Source: Skermania piniformis
GTDB lineage: Bacteria; Actinomycetota; Actinomycetes; Mycobacteriales; Mycobacteriaceae
NCBI RefSeq assembly: GCF_019285775.1
Contig: NZ_CP079105.1
Location: forward strand, 2,480,001-2,544,000
DNA: 64,000 bases
Direction of reading: 5' to 3'
Part shown: piece after piece, positions 20,549 to 32,420 of the stretch
How the letters are laid out: every line of letters begins with the position of its first letter
Position numbering within the stretch: position 1 is the first letter of the stretch
The notes under the pieces: generated by a model
What the model saw: only the letters and a program-made list of their open reading frames with translations
Told to the model about the DNA's origin: nothing
The model's database searches: none
Program-made: the position numbers and the translations under genes

Positions 20549-20914
20549 TCAGCCGGGCTGGTCGCCGGGACCGGGCTGCGCGCGTTCCAGGATCAGGAGG
20601 GTGACCACCGCGTCGGCCGCGGCGGACAACGCATGAGTGACCCCGGCGTCGATGTGCACGGCGACACCCGGGCATAGTCGAATCACGTTGTCCCCGATCC
20701 TGATCTCCAGCTCGCCCTGCTGTCCGGTCAGCAGAATCGGGCGGTCGGCGCGGTGCTCCCGCATCGCCTGTCCGGCGCGAAAGCCGAGCCGGACCACGGT
20801 GGCGCCCGCCGTCCGGGCCAGCACGTCGAGGACCGGCCGCTCACCGCCGCCGGACGGGGCGAGGTCGGCCAACCCGTCGATCAGCACCCAACCCTCGACT
20901 GCCTTCTCGGTCAT
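20549..20914 (-). CDS. Cupin-fold protein
   Basis: A 121-residue single-domain cupin: GFRAGQAMREHRADRPILLTGQQGELEIRIG is motif 1, and PGVAVHIDAGVTHALSA is motif 2. Motif 1 keeps one His and lacks the usual H-x-H pair, so metal binding is uncertain. The ATG overlaps the methyltransferase stop by 4 nt (ATGA), which means it is co-translated with it and precedes the Fe-S-type regulator. Its substrate is unknown. Confidence 0.75.
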   Translation of the reverse strand: MTEKAVEGWVLIDGLADLAPSGGGERPVLDVLARTAGATVVRLGFRAGQAMREHRADRPILLTGQQGELEIRIGDNVIRLCPGVAVHIDAGVTHALSAAADAVVTLLILERAQPGPGDQPG

Positions 20915-21750
20915 GGACGTTCCGGTTTCACCGCGACCATCTCGATTGCCGCCAGGTTGTCCCGGTACTTGGTGAAGGTTGCCCGCATGCCGAGCACCCG
21001 CCGCCGGGCATCGGCGTCACGCGCGACGTTGACGACGAAACGCAGGGCGCGCCCCAGCCCTTCGTCGGCGACGACCCGGCGCGGTTCCAGCAATGCCATC
21101 CGCGCGAAAGATACGATCTCGACCCGGAAGCCGGCATCGGTCAACAGTTTTCGCCATTCCTCCTCGGTCAGCGGCCGAGCATTGACCTTGATGGAGCGAG
21201 CCAGCGACGTGCGGATCTCGGTCTTGTCGTCCGCGTCGAGCGTGTCCGGATGCAGCGCCAGCTCGTGGATCGCATACCGGCCGCCGGGCCGCAGCACCCG
21301 GAAAGCCTCGGCGACGATGCCCGCCTTGCCCCGCTCGGACTGCATCGTGAGCATCGCCTCGCCGATCACGACATCGACAGTAGCGCTTTCCATCCCGGTG
21401 GCTGCGGCATCGGCGGTGAGTACCCGGCCGCGATCGCCGACCACCGCCTCGGTCAGCGACACCGCCGCGGGATCGGACTCGACCCCGAGGTAGCTCCGCG
21501 GACCCCGGGCGAGAATCTCGGTGGCGGTCTTACCCAAACCGGGCGCGATCTCCAACACGTCCGCATCCCGCAGCTCGGCGTCGTCGAGCAGTTGTTCGGT
21601 CAGCTCCCGCCCGCCGGGGCGCAACACTCGCTTACCCAGTCGGGCGAGCAACCAATGCCCCGGCATGTTCGCGCTGCCGCGTTCGGCAAACGGCAGCTGC
21701 GCGGCGTCTTGCTCAGGATGGTCGGGCACGGCGACTCCACAGTTCGGCAT
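20911..21750 (-). CDS. SAM-dependent methyltransferase (UbiE-like)
   Basis: A 279-residue class I methyltransferase: motif I VLEIAPGLGKTATE, acidic end of strand 2 in YLGVESDP, motif II in VDVVIGEAMLTM and a C-terminal FRVLRPGGRYAIHEL. The N-terminal 40 residues form helices before the Rossmann fold. It is the first gene of the methyltransferase-cupin-HTH operon, and an IdeR-like box ends only about 8 nt before the ATG. The methyl acceptor is unknown. Confidence 0.8.
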   Translation of the reverse strand: MPNCGVAVPDHPEQDAAQLPFAERGSANMPGHWLLARLGKRVLRPGGRELTEQLLDDAELRDADVLEIAPGLGKTATEILARGPRSYLGVESDPAAVSLTEAVVGDRGRVLTADAAATGMESATVDVVIGEAMLTMQSERGKAGIVAEAFRVLRPGGRYAIHELALHPDTLDADDKTEIRTSLARSIKVNARPLTEEEWRKLLTDAGFRVEIVSFARMALLEPRRVVADEGLGRALRFVVNVARDADARRRVLGMRATFTKYRDNLAAIEMVAVKPERP

Positions 21751-21758
21751 TTAAATAG

Positions 21759-21777
21759 TTAGGTAAGTCTAAATTAT
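21759..21777. promoter_or_regulatory. DtxR/IdeR-like iron box at the methyltransferase promoter
   Basis: TTAGGTAAGTCTAAATTAT agrees with about 15 of 19 IdeR consensus positions, with the TTAGGTAAG half almost perfect. It lies in an AT-rich stretch just upstream of the methyltransferase ATG, where repressor binding would block expression when iron is plentiful. Confidence 0.6.
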
Positions 21778-21848
21778 TTTCCCGTCATACCGTTTCTTTG
21801 ACAGCTGTACTGCGCACCGGCGTCGACCGCGATGTCGGGCCGCCTCGA

Positions 21849-22300
21849 TCATTGGCCCATGAGCCCCGCCGCGACGGTCGCACCCAGTTCCCAGCAGGCT
21901 TCGAGGTCGCCTTTGGCCGGCTTGCCCGACACCACCACGTACGCGGCCGCTTTCACCCAACCGAGGCCGGCGGTGATCGAGTCGACGGCCCGTTCGGCTC
22001 CTTCGGTGCCCTCGTTGCCGTGCAGGTACGCGCCGAACGGACGGCCCCGGCTCGAGTCGAGGATCTGATAGTACGAACAATCGAACGCGTGTTTGAGCGC
22101 ACCGGAGATCGACCCGAGGTTCGCCGGAGTGCCCAGCAGGTAGCCGTCGGCGGCAAGGAAGTCGCTCGCCGACACCGACAATGCGGCGCACCGCACGACG
22201 TCGACCCCGGCGATCTCGGGATCGGTCGCGCCGGAGACCACGGCCTCGAACATCTCCTGGCAGTGCGGCGACGGCGTGTGGTGCACGATCAGCAATCGAC

Positions 22301-22304
<4 letters not shown>
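21849..22304 (-). CDS. Flavodoxin-like NAD(P)H-dependent oxidoreductase
   Basis: A 151-residue flavodoxin-fold protein similar to M. tuberculosis Rv2771c. It begins VSRLLIVHHTPSPHCQ, the first strand and FMN phosphate loop, then has GYLLGTPANLGSISG and a YVVVSGKP strand. The GTG start shares bases with the stop of the preceding gene (GTGA), so it belongs to the dapB operon. Likely a small FMN-binding redox protein; its partner is unknown. Confidence 0.78.
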
Positions 22305-24113
<1,809 letters not shown>

Positions 24114-24119
24114 ACCGGC

Positions 24120-25664
24120 TCATCGATGGGTGTACTCGACCATCTGCTCGTCGGTGACGACGCTACTTCCCCGGGAAACGACCAGTCCGGACGAATTCAA
24201 CCGATACCGGGTCACCCCGTCGGCCGGATTGATCACGGTGTACCCGTCACCGTCCGGCGTGGGGTAGTCGAGCAGAATCTTCGCCCCGTCGCTGGTCCGG
24301 TATCCGAGGTAATAGGTGCGCCCGCCGGCGCCGGCGCATACCACCACAGTCGACCCGGTGGTCCGGCCCATCACCATCGCGGTGTCCGAGCCGTCGCAGC
24401 GAGCGCCGGCGGAAAGGAATCCCTGCTGGTCGGTACCGCTGACCGCACCGACCAACGGGACCGGTCCGGCCGACCGGCTCGCGGTGACCGCCGCCGTCGC
24501 CGCACCCGGCGCGGCGGCGCGGGCCGGGACCGGACCGGACGCCGACCGCTCACCGGATACACCTCGGGCGGACAGCAACCAGCCGAACACCGCGAGGATT
24601 CCGGTGAGCAGCATCATCGTCAACAGCACCGCCGGCAGCCGCCGCGGCCGTGCCGGGAGGGGACCGGGCGGGGCGGGCACCGGCGTCGGCCGGACCGGCC
24701 GGACGCCGACGTCGGTGGTGGACCCGAGCATCGGTGCGGCCGGCCGCACCACTCGGTTCGCCGGATCGCTCATCGCCGCGACCACGGCTGCCGCCGCCCG
24801 CTCGGCGGCGCGCCGATCGGCTGCCGTCAATGCGGCAAACGCCTCGCGGGCGAAATCTCCCGCGGTCGGGTATCGCTGCGCCGGGTCCTTGGCCATCCCC
24901 CGCAGAATCACCGCGTCCAGCGCCGCCGGAGCCGCCGAGCGAGCGCTTGCTCGAGGTGGGTCCGACATCAGGTGCGCCCGGACCACGCTGCCGATGGTGC
25001 TGGCCGGGAACGGGGCCGCCCCGACCAGCAACTCGTACAGCACGCACGCCAGCGCGTACACGTCGGCGACCGGGCCTACCGCACCGCCCTCCTCGAATCG
25101 CTCCGGCGCCATGTAAGCGTGCGACCCGACCGCGCTACCGGTCACGGTCAGCTTCGGATCGGAGACGGTTTGGGCGATCCCGAAGTCGGCCAGATACGCG
25201 AAGTCGCCCGGCGCGAGCAGAATGTTTTCCGGCTTGACGTCCCGGTGGACCAATCCGGCCTCGTGCGCTGCGTCCAGCGCGCTCGCGATCTGATCGACGA
25301 TGGCGACCGCACGTGCGGGCGGCACCGGACCCTGGCTCTGGATCAACGTGCGCAGGTCGACACCGTCGACCAGGCGCATATCGATGAAGACGGTGCCGTC
25401 GATCTCACCCCAGTCGTGAATCGGGATGACATGCGGTTCCTGCAAGCGTGCGGCGGCATGCGACTCGCGACGGAACCGTTCGCGATACGCTGGATTACGC
25501 GCCAACTCCGCGTGCAGCAATTTCAGGGCTACGGTGCGATCCTTCACCGTATCGTGAGCCTCGTAGACGTTTCCCATCCCGCCGCGACCGAGTACGGCTC
25601 GTAGTTCGTAGTGCCCGAACCGCTCACCCGGGCCGATGCGTTGTGCGACACCGCTGTGGTCCAC
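24120..25664 (-). CDS. Transmembrane Ser/Thr protein kinase (Pkn family)
   Basis: A 514-residue Hanks-type kinase: glycine loop LGRGGMGNVYEA, Lys in VALKLLHAE, catalytic loop HRDVKPEN, DFG (ADFGIAQ) and APE (YMAPERF). After the kinase domain (about 10-275) there is a Pro-rich juxtamembrane linker, one membrane helix (AVLLTMMLLTGILAVFGWLL) and an extracellular domain of about 150 residues with two Cys, like PknF/PknI-type sensors. GTG 25664 is used (AAGG upstream); ATG 25727 is in frame but has no ribosome-binding site. Substrates are unknown. Confidence 0.88.
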   Translation of the reverse strand: MDHSGVAQRIGPGERFGHYELRAVLGRGGMGNVYEAHDTVKDRTVALKLLHAELARNPAYRERFRRESHAAARLQEPHVIPIHDWGEIDGTVFIDMRLVDGVDLRTLIQSQGPVPPARAVAIVDQIASALDAAHEAGLVHRDVKPENILLAPGDFAYLADFGIAQTVSDPKLTVTGSAVGSHAYMAPERFEEGGAVGPVADVYALACVLYELLVGAAPFPASTIGSVVRAHLMSDPPRASARSAAPAALDAVILRGMAKDPAQRYPTAGDFAREAFAALTAADRRAAERAAAAVVAAMSDPANRVVRPAAPMLGSTTDVGVRPVRPTPVPAPPGPLPARPRRLPAVLLTMMLLTGILAVFGWLLSARGVSGERSASGPVPARAAAPGAATAAVTASRSAGPVPLVGAVSGTDQQGFLSAGARCDGSDTAMVMGRTTGSTVVVCAGAGGRTYYLGYRTSDGAKILLDYPTPDGDGYTVINPADGVTRYRLNSSGLVVSRGSSVVTDEQMVEYTHR

Positions 25665-25807
25665 GTTCTGCCTTGCTCTACGTTCCTGTTCACCCGGCCG
25701 CGCTCGTCCCACGCCGCCCCGACGCATTGAGCATAGGGTGTAAAAACCATCCAGGTGCGATACCAGGGTGTCTGCAACGATGTCGTTCGAGCTCTGCGAC
25801 CGGCCCG

Positions 25808-25829
25808 AAACCCCTGAAATGCGGGTTTT
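25808..25829 (+). promoter_or_regulatory. Small hairpin in the transporter leader
   Basis: AAACCC (25808-25813) and GGGTTT (25823-25828) form a 6-bp stem with a 9-nt loop, followed by T-A, about 44 nt before the transporter ATG. It could be a weak attenuator or simply chance. Confidence 0.25.
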
Positions 25830-25872
25830 AGCCGCTTTACTCGTACCGCATCAGGAGTCCAGGAGACCGCCC

Positions 25873-27798
25873 ATGGCCATCACCGACTGGCTGCTCGCCG
25901 ACCGGCCGGAGGCGCCGGCCGGCCATCCCGGACCACATCGGACCCCGCCGCGCGTCGAGTCGCGGCAGCCGTGGTGGAAGGTCATGTGTCTGACCGGTGT
26001 CGACTACTTCTCCACCCTGGGGTATCAGCCGGGTATCGCGGCGCTGGCCGCCGGGGTCCTGTCCCCCTTTGCGACGCTGGTCCTGGTCGCGCTCACCCTG
26101 TTCGCCGCGCTGCCGGTCTATCGCCGGGTCGCTCGGGAGAGTCCGCGCGGCGAAGGCTCGATCGCGATGCTGGCCAAGCTGCTCCCGGGCTGGTCCGGCA
26201 AGGTTTTCGTGCTGGTGCTGCTCGGCTTCGCCGCGACCGACTTCGTCATCACGATGACGCTCTCGGCAGCCGACGGCGCCGCGCACCTGGTCGAGAATCC
26301 CCTGGTCCCGGCGGCGTGGCACGATCACAATCTGCTCGTCACGTTGGTGCTGCTCGCCTTGCTGGCCGCAGTCTTCCTCCGCGGCTTCGCCGAGGCGATC
26401 GGGATCGCGGTCGTCCTGGTCGGGGTGTATCTGGCGCTGAACCTGGTGGTCGTGGTGGTTGCGCTGGCTGCGGTGGTCCGGGCGCCGGAGCTGGTCGTGG
26501 ACTGGCGCGACGCGCTGTTCGTCGAGCACGGCAATGTCGCCGCGATGGTCGGCATCTCCCTGCTGGTCTTTCCGAAGCTCGCCTTGGGCCTGTCCGGGTT
26601 CGAAACGGGGGTTGCGGTGATGCCGCAGATCCGCGGCGACGCCGGCGACACTGAGCAGCGACCGACCGGACGAATCCGCGGTGCACACCGACTTCTCGCC
26701 ACCTCGGCGCTGATCATGAGTGTGTTCCTGATCACCAGCAGCTTCACCACCACCGTGCTGATACCGGAAAAGGACTTCGAGTCCGGCGGCCCGGCGAACG
26801 GCCGGGCCCTGTCCTATCTCGCCCACGACCACCTCGGCACCGCGTTCGGCACCTGCTACGACATCAGCACGATTGCGATCCTGTGGTTCGCCGGCGCTTC
26901 GGCGATGGCCGGGCTGTTGAACCTGGTGCCGCGCTATCTGCCGCGCTTCGGCATGGCGCCGGAATGGACGCGCGCGGTCCGGCCGCTCGTGCTGGTCTTC
27001 ATCACCGTCGCATTCGGCATCACCTGGTACTTCGACGCCGATGTGGACAGCCAGGGCTCGGCGTACGCCACCGGCGTCCTGGTGCTGATCACGTCGGCCT
27101 CGGTAGCGGTTGCGCTGTCCGCGGCGCGCTCCGGGCAGCGTTCGCGCACTATCGGGTTCGCGCTGGTCGCCGTGGTGTTCGTCTACACCACCATCGCAAA
27201 CATCATCGAGCGGCCCGAAGGGCTGCAGCTTGCCGTGTGCTTCGTCGTCGCCATCCTCGTGGTGTCGTTCATCTCCCGCTTCCTGCGCAGCTTCGAGCTA
27301 CGCGCGATCGAGATCGACTTCGACGACGCTGCATCGGATCTGCTGACCCAGGCGCAACGCAACGGCACCGTACGGATCGTCACCCACGGCATCGACCGAC
27401 TCGACGACGCGGAGTACGACGAGAAGGAGGCCGTGCAGCGCGCAGAGAGCGGGATCGACCCGGCCGACCCGATCGTCTTCCTGGAGGTCCGGATCCGGGA
27501 CGCCTCGGAGTTCACCACCGATCTGCACGTGTCCGGCCGGCGGCAGGGCCGGCATCGCATTCTCACCGTGGACGGTGCAGTCATCCCCAATACGATCGCT
27601 GCGATCGCGCTGGCGGTCCGGGACCGATTCGGCGTGATCCCGCACGTGTACTTCGAGTGGACCGAAGGCAACCCGGTGATCAATCTGCTGCGCTTCCTGT
27701 TCATCGGCGTCGGCGAGGTCGCGCCGGTCACCCGTGAGGTGCTCCGCCGCGCCGAACCGGACGTGGCCCGCCGGCCGCACGTGCACGTCGACAGCTGA
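25873..27798 (+). CDS. APC-superfamily amino acid permease with C-terminal cytoplasmic domain
   Basis: A 641-residue transporter with about 12 membrane helices and a C-terminal soluble domain of about 140 residues. The N-terminal motif [20 protein letters not shown] and the [14 protein letters not shown] helix are typical of large actinobacterial APC transporters that relate to KUP/amino-acid carriers. The soluble tail ([26 protein letters not shown], and further strands) may be regulatory. ATG 25873 is chosen with AGGAG upstream. The substrate, amino acid or ion, is not clear. Confidence 0.78.
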   Translation: MAITDWLLADRPEAPAGHPGPHRTPPRVESRQPWWKVMCLTGVDYFSTLGYQPGIAALAAGVLSPFATLVLVALTLFAALPVYRRVARESPRGEGSIAMLAKLLPGWSGKVFVLVLLGFAATDFVITMTLSAADGAAHLVENPLVPAAWHDHNLLVTLVLLALLAAVFLRGFAEAIGIAVVLVGVYLALNLVVVVVALAAVVRAPELVVDWRDALFVEHGNVAAMVGISLLVFPKLALGLSGFETGVAVMPQIRGDAGDTEQRPTGRIRGAHRLLATSALIMSVFLITSSFTTTVLIPEKDFESGGPANGRALSYLAHDHLGTAFGTCYDISTIAILWFAGASAMAGLLNLVPRYLPRFGMAPEWTRAVRPLVLVFITVAFGITWYFDADVDSQGSAYATGVLVLITSASVAVALSAARSGQRSRTIGFALVAVVFVYTTIANIIERPEGLQLAVCFVVAILVVSFISRFLRSFELRAIEIDFDDAASDLLTQAQRNGTVRIVTHGIDRLDDAEYDEKEAVQRAESGIDPADPIVFLEVRIRDASEFTTDLHVSGRRQGRHRILTVDGAVIPNTIAAIALAVRDRFGVIPHVYFEWTEGNPVINLLRFLFIGVGEVAPVTREVLRRAEPDVARRPHVHVDS

Positions 27799-27843
27799 AC
27801 CGGTACCACACCAGGGCGGGCCGAGCGGTCGACGGACCTGAAC

Positions 27844-29121
27844 TCAACCCACCGGGGCCCGCAGCACGGCCGGTAGGTCGGTAGCCCGCCGATAGGGCCC
27901 GGCGACGGCCACCCCGAACGGCCGGGACAGCAGCCGGGCCGCAACGTCGGCGACCTCGGCGCAGGTCACGGCGTCGATCCGGGCGAGCGTCTGGGCCACC
28001 GAACGGTGGTCGCCGTAGCTCAGTTCGCTGCGCCCGAGCCGGTTCATCCGGGAGCCGGAATCTTCCAGGCCGAGCACCAATCCACCGCGTAGCGACCCCT
28101 TCGCCCGGGTGCATTCGGCGTCGGAGATGCCGTGCGCGGCAACGTCGGCGAGCACCGAACGAGCCAATCGGGCCACCTCGGCCAGGTTCTCCGGCTGGCA
28201 CCCGGCGTACACCGAGAACGCCCCCGTATCGGCGAAGGTATCCACACTGGAGTACACCGAGTAGGCCAGCCCGCGCTCCTCCCGGATCTGTTGGAACAGC
28301 CGAGAGCTCAGCCCGCCGCCGATCGCGGTGTTGAGCACCGACAGCGGCCAGCGGTAGTGACCCTCGTGCCGGCCGAATGCCCGCACACCGAGGACCAGAT
28401 GCGCCTGTTCACTCTCCCGGGCGATCACCTGCACGGTGGGCGCGCCGCGTAGCCGCAACTCCCCGGCCCGCGGCGGGGCCGGCACCAGCTCGGGGTCCAA
28501 CCGGTCGGCAAAGGCGCGCCGCGCGAGTTCGACGGTCTGCGCGTGATCGACGTTGCCGGCGACCGCGACCACCATCCGGTTCGGCGTATACCGGCGTTGC
28601 TGGAACGAACGCAGCTGAGTCCGGGTGATCGCTTCGATCGACGCGGTGCTCCCGATCACCGGGCGGCCGATCGGGTGGTCGCCGAACAATGCGGTCAGGA
28701 ACAGGTCACCGACCAGATCTTCCGGATCGTCGTCGCGCATCGCGATCTCCTCGAGCACCACCTGGCGCTCGACGTCGACGTCCTCGGATCGGCACTGCCC
28801 GCGCAGGACGACGTCGGCGACCAGCTCGATCGCCATCGGCAGGTCCTCGTCGAGCACATGCGCGTAGAAGCAGGTGTGTTCCTTCGAAGTGAACGCGTTG
28901 AGCTCGCCGCCGACCGAATCGACGAGCTCGGCGATCTCCAGCGCGGAGTGGGTCGGAGTCGACTTGAACAACAGATGTTCGAGAAAGTGCGCGGCACCGG
29001 CCACCGAACGACCTTCGTCGCGGGAGCCGACACCGACCCAGATACCGATCGAGGCCGACCGGACGCCGGGCACCCGCTCGGTGACCACCCGCAACCCACC
29101 GGGCAACGTCGTGCGATGCAC
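27844..29121 (-). CDS. pepR: M16 family zinc protease (PepR/mitochondrial processing peptidase-like)
   Basis: A 425-residue peptidase of the M16B group, equivalent to Rv2782c. The inverted zinc motif HxxEH reads HFLEHLLFKST, with the distal Glu in the DVERQVVLEEIAMRDDDPED block, and the second-half substrate motif GGGLSSRLFQ is present. GTG 29121 is the only plausible in-frame start downstream of pnp. It follows pnp by 76 nt that hold a very stable hairpin. The pnp-pepR order is conserved in actinobacteria. Confidence 0.9.
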   Translation of the reverse strand: MHRTTLPGGLRVVTERVPGVRSASIGIWVGVGSRDEGRSVAGAAHFLEHLLFKSTPTHSALEIAELVDSVGGELNAFTSKEHTCFYAHVLDEDLPMAIELVADVVLRGQCRSEDVDVERQVVLEEIAMRDDDPEDLVGDLFLTALFGDHPIGRPVIGSTASIEAITRTQLRSFQQRRYTPNRMVVAVAGNVDHAQTVELARRAFADRLDPELVPAPPRAGELRLRGAPTVQVIARESEQAHLVLGVRAFGRHEGHYRWPLSVLNTAIGGGLSSRLFQQIREERGLAYSVYSSVDTFADTGAFSVYAGCQPENLAEVARLARSVLADVAAHGISDAECTRAKGSLRGGLVLGLEDSGSRMNRLGRSELSYGDHRSVAQTLARIDAVTCAEVADVAARLLSRPFGVAVAGPYRRATDLPAVLRAPVG

Positions 29122-29153
29122 CCCGACGTCCGGAACCGACGATGGAGTCGCCA

Positions 29154-29183
29154 GATCGGGCGCCGCCGAAGCGGCGCCCGATC
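29154..29183 (-). terminator. Intercistronic UUCG hairpin between pnp and pepR
   Basis: Read on the minus strand, GATCGGGCGCCGC pairs perfectly with GCGGCGCCCGATC around a TTCG tetraloop: 13 bp, exceptionally stable. No U-run follows, so it may stop exonucleases or attenuate pepR rather than terminate fully. Confidence 0.7.
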
Positions 29184-29197
29184 GCGACCGACGAGCG

Positions 29198-31603
29198 CTA
29201 CTCAGCCGAGACCTCCACCGGCTCGCCCGACCGATCCACCACGTCGTCCGGCGCAGGTCCGGTTTCGCCGCTGTCCGCGTTCACCGCACCGGAGTCCGGC
29301 GCGCTCGCGGTCTCCTCGACCACCGGTACCAGCGAGATCTTGCCGCGATTGTCGATGTCGGCGATCTCCACCCGGAGTTTGTCACCGACGTCGACCACGT
29401 CCTCGACCTTGCCGATCCGCTTGCCGTTGCCCAGCTTGGAGATGTGCACGAGGCCGTCCCGGCCGGGTAGCAGCGAGACGAAGGCACCGAACGCCGTGGT
29501 CTTGACCACGGTGCCGAGGAATCGTTCGCCGACCTTCGGCAGCTGCGGGTTGGCAATTGCGTTGATCTTGTCGATCGCCGCCTGGGCGGATGGGCCATCG
29601 GCCGCTCCGACGTAGACCGTGCCGTCGTCCTCGATCGAGATGTTGGCGCCGGTCTCCTCGGTGATCTGGTTGATCACCTTGCCCTTGGGCCCGATCACCT
29701 CGCCGATCTTGTCCACCGGGACCTTGATCGTGGTGACCCGCGGAGCGTACGGACTCATCTCGTCCGGGGTGTCGATCGCCTCGGCCATCACCTCGAGGAT
29801 GGTGGTCCGGGCGTCATGAGCCTGACCGAGAGCGCCGGCCAACACCTGGGAGGGAATCCCGTCCAGCTTGGTGTCGAGCTGCAGCGCCGTGACGAAGTCC
29901 TTGGTGCCGGCCACCTTGAAGTCCATGTCGCCGAACGCATCCTCGGCACCGAGGATGTCGGTCAAGGCGACGTAGCGGGTCTCGGTCTTGCCGTCGGTGG
30001 TCACCTCGTCCGACACCAGCCCCATCGCGATACCCGCGACCGGCGCCTTCAGCGGCACCCCGGCGTTGAGCAGCGACAGGGTGGACGCGCACACCGAGCC
30101 CATCGAGGTGGAGCCGTTGGAGCCGAGCGCCTCGGAGACCTGCCGGATCGCGTACGGGAACTCTTCCACGCCGGGCAGCACCGGCACCAACGCCCGCTCG
30201 GCGAGCGCGCCGTGCCCGATCTCGCGCCGCTTCGGCGAACCGACCCGGCCGGTCTCCCCGGTCGAGTACGGCGGGAAGTTGTAGTGGTGCATATAGCGCT
30301 TGCTGGTTTCCGGGGTCAGGCTGTCCACCTGCTGCGCCATCTTGACCATGTCCAGCGTGGTGACGCCGAGGATCTGGGTCTCGCCCCGCTCGAACAGCGC
30401 CGAGCCGTGTGCTCGCGGCACCAGCGCAACCTCGGCGGACAGCGAGCGGATGTCGGTGACCCCGCGGCCGTCGATCCGGAACTTGTCGGTCAGGATGCGC
30501 TGACGAACCAGCTTCTTGGTGACCGCACGAAACGCCGCACCGATCTCCTTCTCCCGACCCTCGAAGGTCTCAGCGAGCGACTCCAGCACCGACGCCTTGA
30601 TCTCGTCGATCCGCTCGTCGCGTTCCTGCTTACCCGAGATAGCCAGCGCAGCAGACAGTTCCGGCGTCGCGGTGCCGGATACCACCTGATGGACGTCGTC
30701 GGCGTAGGCCGGGAACACCGGGTAGTCACCGGTCGGCTTGGCCGCCCGAGCGGCGAGATCCGACTGCGCCTTGCACAACCGGGCGATGAACGGCTTGGCG
30801 GCCTCCAGCCCTTCGGCGACCACGGCCTCGGTCGGCGCGGTGGCACCACCCTCGATCAGCTCGATCACGTTCTCGGTGGCCTCGGCCTCGACCATCATGA
30901 TCGCCACGTCGCCGGCCTCGGTCACCCGGCCGGCCACCACCATGTCGAACACGGCCTTGCCCAGCTGCTCGACGGTCGGGAAGGCGACCCAGGTGCCCGG
31001 CTCGCCGGATTCGCTGATCAGCGCCACCCGGACACCGCCGACCGGGCCGGAGAACGGCAGACCGGCAATCTGGGTGGACGCCGACGCGGCGTTGATCGCC
31101 ACCACGTCGTACAGGTCGGCCGGGTCGAGGCTCATCACCGTGACCACGACCTGGATTTCGTTGCGCAACCCGTCGACGAAGGACGGCCGCAACGGCCGGT
31201 CGATCAGCCGGCAGGTCAGGATGGCGTCGGTGGACGGGCGCCCTTCGCGACGGAAGAACGAACCGGGGATCCGGCCCGCGGCATACATCCGCTCCTCGAC
31301 GTCGACGGTGAGCGGGAAGAAATCGAAGTGTTCTTTGGGCTGGCGGCTCGCGGTGGTGGCCGAGAGCAGCATCGTCTCCTCGTCCAGATAGGCGACCACG
31401 GAACCCGCCGCCTGCTGGGCCAGCCGGCCGGCCTCGAACCGGATGGTGCGGACGCCGAACGCACCGTTGTCGATCACCGCAACCGACTCGAAGACACCGT
31501 CTTCTACCTCGGTAGCGGTGTCGGCAGTCGCCGTGTCCGGGGACGCGGTGTCCGGAACCGCGGCCTCCGCATCGGCGGAGAGCGTCTCATGGGAAAGAGT
31601 CAT
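29198..31603 (-). CDS. pnp: Polyribonucleotide nucleotidyltransferase (PNPase/GpsI)
   Basis: An 801-residue PNPase that degrades RNA 3'-5' with phosphate and is part of the degradosome with RNase E/J. Two RNase PH-like domains (about 35-250 and 375-600, with [14 protein letters not shown] and [17 protein letters not shown]), a KH domain ([20 protein letters not shown]) and an S1 domain ([19 protein letters not shown]) are all present. The first 30 residues and the last 35 are acidic extensions. The ribosome-binding site (GAGAGG) is far from the ATG (about 14 nt). The spacer to rpsO holds several hairpins. Confidence 0.95.
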   Translation of the reverse strand: MTLSHETLSADAEAAVPDTASPDTATADTATEVEDGVFESVAVIDNGAFGVRTIRFEAGRLAQQAAGSVVAYLDEETMLLSATTASRQPKEHFDFFPLTVDVEERMYAAGRIPGSFFRREGRPSTDAILTCRLIDRPLRPSFVDGLRNEIQVVVTVMSLDPADLYDVVAINAASASTQIAGLPFSGPVGGVRVALISESGEPGTWVAFPTVEQLGKAVFDMVVAGRVTEAGDVAIMMVEAEATENVIELIEGGATAPTEAVVAEGLEAAKPFIARLCKAQSDLAARAAKPTGDYPVFPAYADDVHQVVSGTATPELSAALAISGKQERDERIDEIKASVLESLAETFEGREKEIGAAFRAVTKKLVRQRILTDKFRIDGRGVTDIRSLSAEVALVPRAHGSALFERGETQILGVTTLDMVKMAQQVDSLTPETSKRYMHHYNFPPYSTGETGRVGSPKRREIGHGALAERALVPVLPGVEEFPYAIRQVSEALGSNGSTSMGSVCASTLSLLNAGVPLKAPVAGIAMGLVSDEVTTDGKTETRYVALTDILGAEDAFGDMDFKVAGTKDFVTALQLDTKLDGIPSQVLAGALGQAHDARTTILEVMAEAIDTPDEMSPYAPRVTTIKVPVDKIGEVIGPKGKVINQITEETGANISIEDDGTVYVGAADGPSAQAAIDKINAIANPQLPKVGERFLGTVVKTTAFGAFVSLLPGRDGLVHISKLGNGKRIGKVEDVVDVGDKLRVEIADIDNRGKISLVPVVEETASAPDSGAVNADSGETGPAPDDVVDRSGEPVEVSAE

Positions 31604-31921
31604 ATTTGCGCGTATTACCTCTCGTCTGTCGCCGTACCCGCACGCGGGCGCGACACAACCCTTCTCGCCAGGCTGTGTCGCGGCACCCGGGGCGCGTCCC
31701 GTCTGGACGCGACGGCGCGGTGGCGGTCATCGATCGAAGCCCCCCGACGCTCGTCGTCGGCGGAGCCACTACCGAAGACCGACGCCACGATGTGGGTGGA
31801 TGTCACGGCGGTCTGGTGTGTAGGTGTGGCCGGGTACCCGTGAGTAGGGCCGGACCGACCAGCGGGACAAGTCTATGCCCTGTCCCGCCGGTGGTAACTC
31901 AGGCGTGCCGGATAGCGGCGC
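31604..31921 (-). promoter_or_regulatory. rpsO-pnp spacer with three hairpins
   Basis: A 318-nt gap without a gene. On the minus strand it can form: an 11-bp stem at 31859-31891 (with one G-U pair, 11-nt loop) just after rpsO; CGCGTCC/GGACGCG at 31693-31711 (7 bp, loop of 5); and CGCGACACA/TGTGTCGCG at 31649-31682 (9 bp, loop of 16), about 45 nt before the pnp start codon. In E. coli the same spacer has a pnp leader hairpin cut by RNase III for PNPase autoregulation; the similarity here is only in layout. Confidence 0.5.
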
Positions 31922-32191
31922 CTAGCGCCGCAGACCGAGCCGCTCGATCAGCGATCGATACCGCTGAATGTCGACCTGCTGCACGTACTTCAGCAACCGC
32001 CGGCGCCGCCCGACCAGCAGCAACAGGCCACGCCGCGAGTGGTGATCATGCTTGTGCGTCTTGAGGTGCTCGGTCAGGTCGACGATCCGCTTGGTCAGCA
32101 ACGCGACCTGCGCCTCCGGCGAGCCGGTGTCCTTGTCGTGCAGCCCGTACTCGGCCAGCACGGTCTTCTTCTGCTCGGCAGTCAATGCCAC
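31922..32191 (-). CDS. rpsO: 30S ribosomal protein S15
   Basis: An 89-residue S15 with the usual four-helix pattern and the rRNA-binding blocks [14 protein letters not shown] and [12 protein letters not shown]. It starts with GTG (ALTAEQKK follows), preceded by AGGAG. The frame stays open upstream for over 100 codons but that sequence is not S15. Followed by pnp after the hairpin-rich spacer, the classical rpsO-pnp arrangement. Confidence 0.96.
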   Translation of the reverse strand: MALTAEQKKTVLAEYGLHDKDTGSPEAQVALLTKRIVDLTEHLKTHKHDHHSRRGLLLLVGRRRRLLKYVQQVDIQRYRSLIERLGLRR

Positions 32192-32420
32192 GGGAATTCT
32201 CCTGGTTACGTCCGCGCTCGGGGACGGGTCGACCGACCCGGGTACGGCCACCGCGAACCGCAGCGCGCACCGGGCGACCACCCTACCAGCGCTCCTGGTC
32301 ATCTGCTCGGCACGCTGACGATCCACATCGAGCCCGAACTGATCCTGGCCGGTCATGCTGCTGTTCGATCCGCCGGCCCGATACCCGACGTCGACTGCGA
32401 GGTGCGATGCTCGGCGGGTG

